A program made the position numbers and the translations under genes. DNA of 64,000 bases, taken from the NCBI GenBank assembly GCA_015501585.1, contig JADNRY010000141.1:97846-161845 (forward strand). The letters are read 5' to 3'. Below, piece after piece: positions 1 through 10,754 of this stretch. This DNA is from Rhodocollybia butyracea (taxonomy: Eukaryota; Basidiomycota; Agaricomycetes; Agaricales; Omphalotaceae). Within the stretch, counting starts at the first letter, position 1, and each line of letters starts with the position of its first letter. The notes below the pieces were generated by a model. That model made no database searches. It was not told the origin of the DNA and saw nothing but the letters and a program-made list of their open reading frames with translations.

Positions 1-1321
1 CAAAGGAAGGGGACAGGAGGGGGCTGAAGAAATGCATTGATACCCGAACACAAGAATGTACTCTGTCATTCAATATGAAAGAAAAACAGGAGATTCCGAC
101 GCCCTCATCATAGTAACTAATTCATCGGTCCTTATCTTTTCGATACAGTAAGTACAGTATGTGGAGTAAGTACTCAGTGGGACAGCAATCGACTTTTCAA
201 ACCTGAACACGAAAACATCACTCTATCACTTGATATTATATATATAAAATTGAGGGAAAAGGACGCCATGGCAGAGGACGGCCTGGAAATGTGATCACAA
301 CAGTTCATCCTCGGTTCATCCCTGAACATTTGATGCAGTAGATGTTGTGAGTATAAGCAACTTCTCATGTCCCTCATTCTTGGATCTGCCGAACTATTGC
401 CGGATGGCAATCCGAGGTGATTCGTCGAGGGTACCCTGTAGATTGTATTGGCAGTGGGCATAGGGGAGGACGTCCGGAGTCGTACATGGGTCCGTGGAGA
501 TCGTAGGGATGAAAGTAAACTACATGGAGCGTGTTCTTTCAAGCGTCTCAATCGGCTCTGCACGCCTAGACCCAGCTAGAACTACATGGGTGGAGGCAAG
601 GGTTTGGGCTGATAAGAAAGAAAGAAGAAGGCAGCGGATATGCATTGGAGGGCGTATGCTAGGACCCCATTAGCTGAATTGGACACTTTTCTTTGGGCTT
701 AGTACTCGGTAGACCGACTGCACCGTCCGTGCGCATTTTTTTCTAGGCAACGTTCGAATGTTTAGAGAGAGTTGTACGAGGGGTAATAGGCCGTGTGAGT
801 AGGCGCTCGGCGCCAACAACAAAGCCGCTGACTAAGACTCTTCTTCCGAACCATTCAACTAAACGATTGCAATAACTAGTACTACTATTTCTCAACTGTA
901 ATTTCACTGTAAACCGGCCACATCGCAAGATATCCTTGATATCCCTTCAACCAGCCACGCGTCACGACTCGCTTACGATGAATATACGCGTCACGGTCTA
1001 GCTAGCACTCAAGTACTCATGCGCATGCGTATGGGTTTTCTTGCTCCAGCATGGGTTTTGAGCGCATCAGGAATTCCTCTGAGTCTTTCTGGCTTAGTTT
1101 TATCGTATATTTGTATCCCAGGCTTTGAGCGCTGAGCTTACAAACTTACAGGGTAATCCTCATTGGTTTGTTTACAGCGTCGACGGTGTCACAATAGTAA
1201 TTGGTAATTCGATGGACGTGATCTCTTCCCGAGTACCCGAGTGTCCAGCGTGTTGTGGACCCTCCGCGTCAAATGGAAATCATAGGCGCCAGATAAGCAT
1301 TTCCTTTCACCCACCTCCATC
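1..1321. other. Intergenic / no supported gene
   Basis: I see no convincing gene here. The open frames on either strand are short, lack recognisable domains and have no splice-consistent extension. The last 200 bases probably hold the promoter and 5' UTR of the phosphatase gene that starts at 1322. Confidence 0.5.
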
Positions 1322-2693
1322 ATGCCGCTATCATCCATCGAGCTCGATACCGCCTATTCTCTCAAAAGCAGCCATTCAATCAACGTCTCATCTGGAGCTC
1401 GGATCTCTCAAGCCACCTTTCAACCGCTAAAACCCTGTAATGAGGACAGAACTGTGTTTGTCGAGCGTGGTGGTTTGGGATTCATTGTAGGAGTTTTTGA
1501 TGGTACGCCTCGTAACTATAGAACTTAGGGCCAACTGAGAACTGAGAGCCTCTTTTTGTTTGTACTCACATGCAGGACATTACACCCAAGAACTATCCGA
1601 CTACGCATCCCGAACTTTGCCCAAACTCTTACTCGATCGCATTGCCGATGCCACCGCCACACCTGGGACTGATTTCAGTGACGCAGTGACAACTTCTCTC
1701 GTTGAGGGCATCAAGGATTTCGATGCCTCCTTACTCCAAAATCTCCTTTCCCACTTTCCTGGTGTGGACAAGCCCGAATGGTGGCTAGAACCGCGTTGGG
1801 ACGATCGCGCTGAAATGTACAAATGTATAGGTTACTCAAATGAAGATTCTAGGTTCCGTGAAGCCCGACGCGCTGTTGTCGGCTCAACTCTTTTGATTGC
1901 TTTCGTGGATGAGGGAAGAAAACATGTCTGGGTTGCATCGCTAGGTGATTCTGAAGCTGGTATGTTGGTTAAATTGCTATGAATCCATGCATCTACTAAT
2001 TATCAATGATATGCAGCTGTTGGTAACGTAAATCGGGATGGCTCGATCGATAATCTCAACCGACTCAGTGACTTTCATAATGCACGGAATCCCGACGAAG
2101 TAGCACGCCTTCAGAGAGAGCATCCCAATGAACCGTTTATTCGTGGAAACCGTGTGTTAGGTGCCCTGGGCGTTACCCGTGGTATGTATCTTCGGCTTGT
2201 CAACCGTAGAAATGAAACTAATCCCCTTTCAGCTTTAGGCGACTACCTACTCAAAGTCCCCTTCACGCTTTCTCTCCGCATCCTAACGTGGATATACCGC
2301 TCCCCCATCCCACCTTTCGAACTAGACAAGCTTAACAAGGAGTTCAAAACACCGCCCTACCTTTCATCTTCTGCAACAGTTCACCATCGGCCTCTTCACG
2401 AGGGTGATGTATTGGTCCTCTTCTCCGACGGGCTTGCCGACAGACTTGCTTCCTTCGACGAGACGGAGAAACACTCTCTGGTTCTCTCTCTTGCCAATGC
2501 AGATCGCGTACCGATGGCGAATGAGACGACCTGGGCTGAGACCTTCGGTCACGACTTTATCCTTCCGGAACCTGAGGATTGCCCAGCAGAAAGGGTAATC
2601 AAGAATATTTGTTTTGGGACTAGTTTGGAGAAAAAGACGGAGGTGGTGTTGAAGGAGTGGGATGATATATCCGTGGTGGTAGTACAATTTTGA
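1322..2693 (+). CDS. PP2C-type protein phosphatase (PPM family)
   Basis: Four exons, 1322-1502, 1576-1959, 2017-2181 and 2233-2693, join in frame to 396 residues. The PPM-family signatures appear in order: NEDR near residue 40, GVFDGH at 57-62 (split by intron 1), LGDSEA near 185, RALGD at 243-247 (split by intron 3), LFSDGLAD at 306-313 and a C-terminal WDDISVVVV. The aspartates of DGH, SDG and DDI are the usual Mn/Mg ligands, so the metal centre looks complete. The family removes phosphate from Ser/Thr; the layout resembles the pyruvate-dehydrogenase-phosphatase branch, but no clear mitochondrial presequence is visible, so the substrate is open. The start is the first ATG that opens the exon-1 frame. 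Exon phases close exactly and all introns are 51-73 bp with GT/AG borders. Confidence 0.9.
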
Positions 2694-3157
2694 GTCTGGA
2701 TCTACAGGTATATGTTGGAGGTGATCTCGATGATCGCTGTTAATGAGAACTTTAACCGTTCGTGGCCTTACTCCATGGTTTCTTTCTCCACGAGTGCCTT
2801 GATGGACTGAGAACGGGATGAGTCGTTGCACCCCGGTATGGCGATGAGATAGGAGATGCGTAAACAGGATGAGCCACTCGGGATATCCCTCGCTTTGAGG
2901 CTACGGCGAAGTGGTTGTCACAACCAATGTTATCCGCTTGCATCTGACTCTACTTCAAACTTATTAGGCCAGGCCTTCCTAGCAGTTCACATTCTGCGGC
3001 GACAGGAAGACGTCGGCGCGTAAAAAGCTACAAACTACGCAGCACATGCTAATTTCTGTTACGTGTTTCAGCCTTGCACACATGATCGCGAGTCCACTTT
3101 TAAGCGCCTCATCCGCAGGCGCCCAAGATAATCCTTCTTTGTCCCTCGTCTTTCAAT
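2694..3157. other. Intergenic spacer
   Basis: Short spacer between the phosphatase and the F-box-like gene. It presumably holds the terminator of the first and the promoter of the second; no further coding signal is seen. Confidence 0.5.
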
Positions 3158-4789
3158 ATGTCAACCGTAGAGCTCGAGTCGGATGAACGCTCACAAGACC
3201 TAGTGATTGAGGATTCATGGTCTGGTACGTTCAAGTCACTATACCACCCTTGATCCTTATTAAATCGTATAACACAGCACCAAATCGCTATTCTGCCATG
3301 ACTGGCCAACAACTTTCATCGATCCCAACTGAAATCTATCTCGAGTTCATCGCCTATATCCAACCTACTCCAGCTACCATGTCCTCTATTCGCTCTTATA
3401 CTGCAAGGAGAAAGCTTTCAGAGCTGCGTAGGAATGATCTGCGCCGGCTATCGCGTACCTGTCGTTTTCTGCGCACCGCCATCTCGCCAATCTTGTTCGA
3501 ATCCATCGAGTTCTGCTCCGATCCAGATGAAAAGGATCTGGTCAAAAACCCTATGCTAGGCTCCTTCGTTGCGTCCTTGAATCGGGAGGAAAACGCCGCC
3601 AGTGCGCTTGCTTTACATGTTAAAGTGCTGATTCTCCGGCGTGGCCCTGATTGGTGGCGGGATGACTCGGTGATGTCCTACTCCACCGCATTCTCAAAGC
3701 TGCGCCATCTCGAAAGCGTGATGCTCGCAGACGTCCTTCCTTTTCCACTGCTTCTCGGCCTGAGTCCTAACATCACCTCTTTGACAATCAATCGTTGCGC
3801 GATTGATACCGTTCCAGTTGACTTGATTCGTAAAGCTGAGTTTCACTTCCGATTGAAAACATTTCGACTTTATCACACTACAGCCATGAACCCCTCTGTC
3901 ATGGAAGCACTCTCGTTGCTGACCACGACAGTCACAGAGTTATCCACCAATGTCTGGTCCCTCATCGAAAAAATCAGCTCCTTTGACATCATCCCGCCTC
4001 TTGAAGTCCTAGACCTTCGGGTTGTTCGCAACCTGGAAACCTTATTTGATTTTCTTCGTCTCCTTCCCGCATTAAAGTCATTGACTCTGGAAGATCCCAC
4101 TCCAGAGGGTGTTTCGAAAGACACTCGATTTTCGCTTTCTTGCCTAAAGAATCTCCAAAATCTAACTTTTCCCCCGAGCTTAGTCCCTTGGTTTCACGGT
4201 CCACATAACCTGTCCACTTTATCGCTTCCGTCTGACACTCTTACCTCTTTGTTTCTAATGAGAGGCCAAGCGCTCCGACAACCATTTCCAGACTATTGGT
4301 TGGATTTAGCGCAGTACCAATCTTTGTCGGTGTTGGCTATACCTTATGCCATTGCAACTCAGATTCGCTCCGGTTCAGACTCGGATAGGCCAATCAACTT
4401 GAAGCTCAAAAAGCTTTCTATTATATTTTCCACTCAGCCAAGGCATTTGACTTTCGACAAGGTTAGTAAAATCTTGCCTTTTCCAATTGTATGATCTTAA
4501 CTTTTTTTTTCCAAACTTATAGTATCTGGAAATGTTATCAGCAGTATGGGCTTCGAGTTCGATTAGAGAGCTTCATTGGGTGACATACTCGGAGGATGAT
4601 TTTATGACGTTGGATGAGTCAGTGCCGGCAAGATTCACGGAGAAGCAGCATTTCCCGGAGCTCACTTTGTTGTCATTTCACCAACACTCTCAAGGGCGGG
4701 GCGGGCACGGGGTGTTCTGTGATTTTAGAAAGAATGCCCGAGGGATTTGGAAGAAGGTTGACGAGGATGTGTTAATAAACGAATATTAG
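3158..4789 (+). CDS. F-box-like protein (copy 1)
   Basis: Three exons, 3158-3224, 3278-4461 and 4523-4789, give 505 residues. An F-box-like segment lies at about residues 36-88: SSIPTEIYLEF, a linker, then a DLRRLSRTCRFLR helix followed by PILFESIEF. This is the pattern of the large basidiomycete F-box families, whose members are expected to bind Skp1 in SCF ubiquitin ligases. The rest is leucine-rich and degenerate, consistent with irregular LRR-like substrate-binding repeats; I recognise no specific target. A paralogue with the same intron positions lies at 19892-21452 (see that entry), and a relic lies near 22.3 kb. The ATG at 3158 is chosen because it aligns with the paralogue's start (both begin MST) and intron 1 follows at the same site in both (after SWS). 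Confidence 0.8.
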
Positions 4790-5109
4790 TATAATCCTCT
4801 AGAGATGTGCATTCAGATTGTGAGTGCAGATCTGGGGTCAACGGCAAACCAGGTTCGTACACTGAAGTGTCGCATCCACGGTAGCATCTGGCGTATGCCC
4901 CGAGTGTTGATTTTTAGGGACCACCTGGCTTATTTGTTTTGTTTGTTTTGTTTTCCTTTTTCTTCAGTTCGAAGACGTGACTGAGCTCACTGTGCAGTTC
5001 TAGTTATCTAAACGAGCTTCTTCGTAAACTACTAGCTCACGAGTTTCTTTATGAACTACAAGCGGCGAGCCAGGCTAATAATAAGAGCGTCAGTCTGATC
5101 ACGAGATAT

Positions 5110-5157
5110 CGGATAACATCCGACTGAATACCGGTTAGCGATCCGAAAACATATAAA
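5110..5157 (+). promoter_or_regulatory. Promoter of MFS gene 1 with two CGG/CCG dyads and a TATA-like box
   Basis: Two inverted CGG...CCG pairs sit upstream of the ATG at 5195: CGG-N7-CCG at 5110-5122 and CGG-N8-CCG at 5132-5145. An ATATAAAG box lies at 5151-5158. Zn2Cys6 activators typically bind such dyads. The N8 dyad with its TTAGC core is repeated upstream of the tandem paralogue (8239-8252), which argues that it is functional. Confidence 0.5.
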
Positions 5158-5194
5158 GTAGAGAAAGCATTCCAGAAACTCCTCAGCGTACGCC

Positions 5195-7642
5195 ATGACC
5201 CAGCCGGCTTTACCTTTGGAATCTTTGGAATCTCCTGATGGCACAAGCACCAAGGCAAAAGACGTTGATTCACAGCCTCAGTTGACAGACCAGACCAATC
5301 TACTCCCTCGCAGACAAATTATTATTGTCATGCTTGCACTATCCTTGTGCAATCTCGTCACGACGCTTGACCAGGTTGTAGTTTCCGCCTCTCTTTCGAC
5401 GGTCGCATCAGCATTTAATGCAGGCTCAGTCTCTGCGTGGGTTCCGGCTGCGTACCTTATGACTAGGTAGCATAGACCGTCTTTCCTTCCTTTTCCGAGT
5501 TCTTGCTAAATCCTGGGACCTGGACTAGTACAGCCTTCCAGCCACTATATGGCCGTCTTTCAGATATTTTTGGGCGCAAGGCCGCTATTGTACTAGCGAT
5601 GGGCATCTATATCGTCGGAAATCTAATCGCTGGGTTTTCACGGTCCATTATCCAGCTCATTGTATTCCGAGCCATTGCAGGCGTTGGGGATGGGGGTGCG
5701 ACTAGCATGGTGCAGATTGTGCTATCCGACGTCGTGTCTTTGAGAGATAGGTAAGAAACTGGTTTTGAAACAGATGGTCTTTCATGTTCATACTCTTTTC
5801 AGAGGAAAAGTTATCGGATATGCGGCTGGAGTCACTGCTACTGGTTACGCCATAGGGCCTATAATGGGTGGTGCATTAGCTCAACATGTTAGCTGGCGCG
5901 TACGTTCACCTCATTCCTTCCCGAAGGCTTTCAACTCACATGGACCTTCGAAAGTGGGCATTTTGGATTACCCTTCCGGTTGCATTTTTTGCATCGCTCG
6001 GCGTTGTCTTTCTCCTGCCTTTGAAACCGGTACAGGGGAACATGCGAAGGTAAATATCATGGTTACTTCTAGTTGGCGTGTTTCACTGCTAACATGAGAT
6101 AGCAAACTGCTCATGATAGATTACGTCGGTGTCATTCTAACCCTTGCGGCGTGTACAATGATAATGCTCCCTCTGATCTGGGTGAGTGCATGCAGCTGGC
6201 TTTATGTTGGTGAATTCAAAGTCACCATCATTTCAGGGAGGGGTCGAATTTGCGTGGAATTCTGCTGTCGTTCTAGGGCCGCTCTGTTCTGGTATAGTGT
6301 GTATTGGGATCTTCTGCGTATGGGAGATCAAAGCAGCAAGACTTCCGCTGATTCCAAGTAAAGATCTAGCTGTGACGCGCTATCCAATTGCTGACCACCT
6401 TTACGCCAGTGTACATCTTCAAGCATATGACAGTTGTCGGGGTGTATATCTGTATGTTTGTCAAGTGGGTTCACAATGTCTCTTCTTTCTCGAAGTTTTT
6501 CTCACAATTATCTTGTATAGCGGTTTCGTGTTTTTCTCCATGCTCTTCTACCTCCCCCAGTTCTTCCAAGTCGTACTTGGCTATTCACCCACTCGTTCCG
6601 GTAAGTCTATCGATCATTGACTTTCAAAGTGTTGATATCTTCTCAGGTGTATTCATCATTCCATTCGTTTTGGGCCAAGTGGTCTCGGCCGTAGGCTCAG
6701 TAAGTCGTGTGTATTCAAAGGCCTGTTTTGTGCTAACTTTTCCTTCTCAGGGACTCTGGGTTAGTCGTACGGGGAAATACCAAGTAAGGATGTTGTCCAA
6801 TCTCCATGTAGCGTTCTCATATTTCATTCGCTCTCTTTCTACCCTAGTTCGTCGTCTATTCAGGATTTGCGTTATTCTCCATTGCATGCGGATGTATCAC
6901 AATATTTGATGCTCACACAAGTGAAGGAGTGATGATAGTGCTCATGATTCTCGCAGGACTTGGAGGAGGATCGGTACGTGTCGTCTCTCTAGTGGATACG
7001 ACCAGTTTCTAAGATCTTTTCCACAGACAATGCAGACTACAACAGTTGCCGCCCAAGCTAGCGTAGAGAGAAAAGATATGGCAGTTGTTTCTGCGGTGCG
7101 GAATGTGAGTATTCTAGGTAAATCCGGATAGCCGTTGACCCATTTTTTAGTTCCTTCGAATGCTTGGTGGAGCGCTTGCACTACCCTCTTCCGCTGCTCT
7201 CTTGTAAGTCCACACTCCCTGCTGTTATTCATACTGTCTGCTCATACTACCTAGAAATAACGCCATGCGTTCCTCTATGAATTCTCTCTCCTTGCCTTCT
7301 AGTGCGATTACCTCCATCATTAATGACCCCTCAGTCCTACGAAGTTCTTCAGTCCCATTCGGAATTTCTTCTGCACAAGCCCAGATTATCCTCAGCAACG
7401 GGTACAACAAAGGTTTTAAGGACGTTTTCTATCTCAACACCGCCCTCGCCGTGCTGGCCTTTGTATCTAGCATTGTGCTGATCAAGCATAAAGAGCTATT
7501 GCGAGGCGACGAGGAACAACTGAAAATAGAAGCCAAGGAAGCGTTGCGTGCAAAAGGGAGGTTGAACACTATCGATCCCAAAGTAGCGGGCGTAGACGAT
7601 ATGGAGATGGGACCAGTTCTACCACAAAACTCGCAAAAATAA
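5195..7642 (+). CDS. MFS transporter, DHA2 (14-TM drug:H+ antiporter) family, copy 1
   Basis: Fourteen exons join in frame to 583 residues: 5195-5466, 5529-5750, 5803-5899, 5955-6049, 6103-6181, 6237-6357, 6410-6464, 6521-6600, 6647-6699, 6751-6783, 6848-6973, 7027-7104, 7151-7203 and 7255-7642. A cytoplasmic N-terminus of about 45 residues precedes TM1. The loop 2-3 signature GRLSDIFGRK (motif A) and the antiporter motif C (YAIGPIMGG) are present, along with LDQVVVSASL in TM1, all typical of DHA2 exporters. The predicted protein would sit in the plasma or vacuolar membrane and export small molecules with proton counterflow; the substrate cannot be read from sequence. A charged tail of about 60 residues ends the protein. 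The next gene is a tandem copy with identical exon structure from exon 2 onward. Confidence 0.9.
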
Positions 7643-8238
7643 CGATTGCAGTAAGGTTACTCTGGGATTATGAACGCGTACACGACTACTTCAGACTAAG
7701 TATGGGTAATTGCACATAAATATAATTAACGATTTCTAAAGAAAAAGAGTTTTCTGCTTCCTATATATACATAGAGTACTTGACTTCAAACCGCGAGTGG
7801 CGAGTCCAAACCTGTGAAAGTAATATACTGGATCACCATTCACTCAATTCACTCCAGCCGGTCCTTATCATAAATATAAATCACTGTGGAAAATTGACTG
7901 AGAGTCTAGCAGAGACAGAATATACTGCAACGATTTGTCTAATCACTCTCCAACTCGTGATGATGACAAGGGCTTCTTAAGACTTGTATATTATTGCTTG
8001 TTTTAAGGCGGTTTAATAAACAGTGTAGGGTATTGGGGCACTTAAAATGAAGGGACTTGACATCCAGGCTCAAAGTGAGCCGCAACTGAAGCAAGGGCTA
8101 GTACTCAAAACCACAGTATGGCCGATTATCCATCGTGGCGGCCAGTGAAGCGTGTAACAGCGAAGATATCGCCATGCCTTCTTATGGAACGATCGTAAGT
8201 GTACAGTAATCGCTTATGACAAGTACTCAAATCTGAAT
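7643..8238. other. Spacer between tandem MFS genes
   Basis: No gene is supported. AT-rich sequence follows the MFS1 stop, and the end of this stretch is the MFS2 promoter region. Confidence 0.5.
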
Positions 8239-8266
8239 CGGTTAGCATTCCGACGTGGCATTTAAA
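8239..8266 (+). promoter_or_regulatory. Promoter of MFS gene 2 with CGG-N8-CCG dyad
   Basis: CGG at 8239-8241 and CCG at 8250-8252 are separated by eight bases beginning TTAGC, preceded by TGAAT, as in the MFS1 promoter. An ATTTAAAG box follows at 8260-8267, about 40 bp before the ATG at 8305. The dyad, its core and its distance to the TATA-like box are conserved although surrounding bases differ. Confidence 0.5.
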
Positions 8267-8304
8267 GCAGCGAACTAGATTTCTGAAGCTATTCACTATA
8301 CACC

Positions 8305-10754
8305 ATGTCCCCCAGCTCGACGACGGCTGTTCCAGTTATAGAAACTCCTAATGACGCTTTACCAAGGACAAAGACGTTGGCGTTCTTCAAAAAAGCTCGC
8401 AGCTTGAGCTAACAGATCAAACCAATCTACTCCCTCGCCGACAAATTATTACTGTTATGCTTGCGCTTTCGTTGTGCAATCTTGTCACGACGCTTGACCA
8501 GGTTGTAGTCTCCGCTTCACTTTCAACGGTCGCATCGGCATTTAATGCAGGCTCAGTCTCTGCATGGGTTCCTGCTGCATACCTAATGACAAGGTAGTAT
8601 AGGCCATTTACCCTTCCCTTTTCCTTGCTAATTCCTTGACTAGTACAGCTTTTCAACCACTATATGGTCGTCTTTCGGATATTTTTGGACGCAAGGCCGC
8701 CATTGCACTAGCGATGGGAATTTATATCGTCGGGAATCTGATTGCAGGGTTTTCACAGTCTATCATCCAGCTCATTGTATTCCGAGCCATTGCGGGGGTC
8801 GGGGATGGAGGTGCAACCAGTATGGTACAGATTGTGGTATCTGATATTGTCTCCTTGAGAGATAGGTATGAAATAGGTTTCGCAGTCGGTCTGTCTCCTC
8901 GTTCGACTGATCCTCTTCCCAGAGGCAAATTTATCGGATATGCAGCCGGTGTCACTGCTGCTGGATATGCCGTAGGGCCTATAATCGGTGGTGCATTGGC
9001 TCAACATGTCAGTTGGCGCGTACGTATACAGCCCTAGTTCCCAAAGAAGGTTTTCAACTCTCTTTGATCTTCAAAGTGGGCCTTTTGGATTACTCTTCCA
9101 GTTGCATTTTTGGCAGCGGTTGGAGTTGTGTTCCTCCTGCCTTTGAAACCGGTACAAGGGAGCATACGAAGGTAGAGATCTGCTCTTGGTCAATAGATTC
9201 CACCTCTAACATGAGATAGCAAATTGCTCATGATAGATTACATCGGCGTTGGTCTAACCCTCGCAGGGTGCACGATGATCATGCTTCCTCTGATCTGGGT
9301 AGATAATATTAACTCCATTAATAATCGACCTGGGCTCACTGTCATTCAGGGGGGAGTAGAATTTTCATGGAGCAGCCCTATCGTGCTTGGGCCACTCTGT
9401 GCTGGTATAGTCTGTATTGGGATCTTCTGCATATGGGAAATCAAAGCAGCAAGACTTCCACTAGTTCCAAGTAAATATCTGGCTGTGACACGCTAACCGG
9501 CCACTGATCACTTTTCCTCAGTGTACATCTTCAAACATATGACCGTTGTCGGCGTATACATCTGTATGTTTGTCAAGTGAGCTCAAATCCCCCCTTTTTG
9601 CGTGAAGTTGTTCCGAAAATCGTGTCCCCTAGTGGGTTTGTATTCTTCTCCATGCTCTTCTACCTCCCCCAGTTCTTCCAAGTCATACTTGGCTATTCAC
9701 CCACTCGTTCCGGTAGGTTTATAATTCGTTGCCCTTCCGGTGTATTTATGCCATTTCAGGGATCTTCATCATTCCATACGTTTTGGGGGCGTTTGTTGCG
9801 GGGATAGGCGCAGTAAGCCATCCCCAATCATGCGCCAATCTTGTGCTGACTTTTCCTTATCAGGGCCTTTGGGTCAGTCATACGGGGAAATACCGAGTAA
9901 GCTCCACTTGAATTTGCAGAGTCTTAGTATATTTTCTTTTTTTTAGTTCATCGTCTATGCAGGATTTGCATTGTTCTCTGTTGCATGCGGGTGTATAACA
10001 ATATTTGATGCTCATACGAGTCGGGGGGTGATGGTTGTGCTCATGATTCTGGCAGGACTGGGAGGAGGATCGGTACGTGTCAGGTTTCCGGATACTTACC
10101 ACTGGTTTCTAATTTTTTTTCCCCTGCAGACCATGCAGACCACAACGGTCGCCGTACAAGCTAGTGTGGAGAGAAAAGATATGGCAGTTGTTTCAGCAGT
10201 GCGAAATGTGAGTATTATGGCCAAACTTGGATACTCACAAGTTGATCCTTTTTGCAGTTCCTTCGGATGCTCGGCGGAGCGCTTGCCCTGCCATCCTCCG
10301 CTGCTCTCCTGTGAGGCTGTACTCCTTACTTTAACAACGGTATCTGATATTATCTAGCAATAACGCAATGCGCTCCTCTATGAGTGCGCTCTCCTTATCC
10401 TCTGACACAATTACCTCAATCATAAACGACCCCTCCGTCCTGCGAAGCTCTCCAGTCCCGTTCGGAATTTCCTCCTCCCAAGCACAGATTATCTTGACTA
10501 CCGGGTACAACAAAGGTTTCAGAGACATATTCTATCTCAACACCGCCCTCGCGGCTTTGGCATTTGTATCTAGCGTTGTGCTTATCAAGCACAAGGAGCT
10601 ATTAAGAGGGGACGAGGAACAATTGAAGATGGAAGCCAAGGAGGCATTGCGCAAGAAAAGAAAGATGGCAGCTGGTTCCGCGGCGGCGAAAAAGGATGCA
10701 GGTGACATCAAGCTGGGGCCACTGGCAGTTCCGCCCCAAAGTCCGCAGTATTGA
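8305..10754 (+). CDS. MFS transporter, DHA2 family, copy 2 (irregular 5' end)
   Basis: Tandem paralogue of the gene at 5195. Every splice site from exon 1's donor onward is conserved: exons end/start at 8593, 8644-8865, 8923-9019, 9077-9171, 9220-9298, 9350-9470, 9522-9576, 9633-9712, 9760-9812, 9864-9896, 9947-10072, 10130-10207, 10258-10310 and 10358-10754. Motif A (GRLSDIFGRK) and motif C (YAVGPIIGG) are kept. The 5' end is odd: from the ATG at 8305 the straight frame hits a TAA at 8410-8412, while the transporter frame is offset. Either a 68-bp intron at 8335-8402 (weak GTTATA donor, good CAG acceptor) restores phase and gives 569 residues, or a small indel has disrupted the N-terminus. 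The latter would leave the in-frame ATG at 8457, inside TM1. Function as for copy 1; the substrate is unknown. Confidence 0.75.

Noticed and set aside
174..563. 129-codon minus-strand ORF near the left edge
   Set aside because: No domain, paralogue, splice continuation or codon-like pattern; likely chance.
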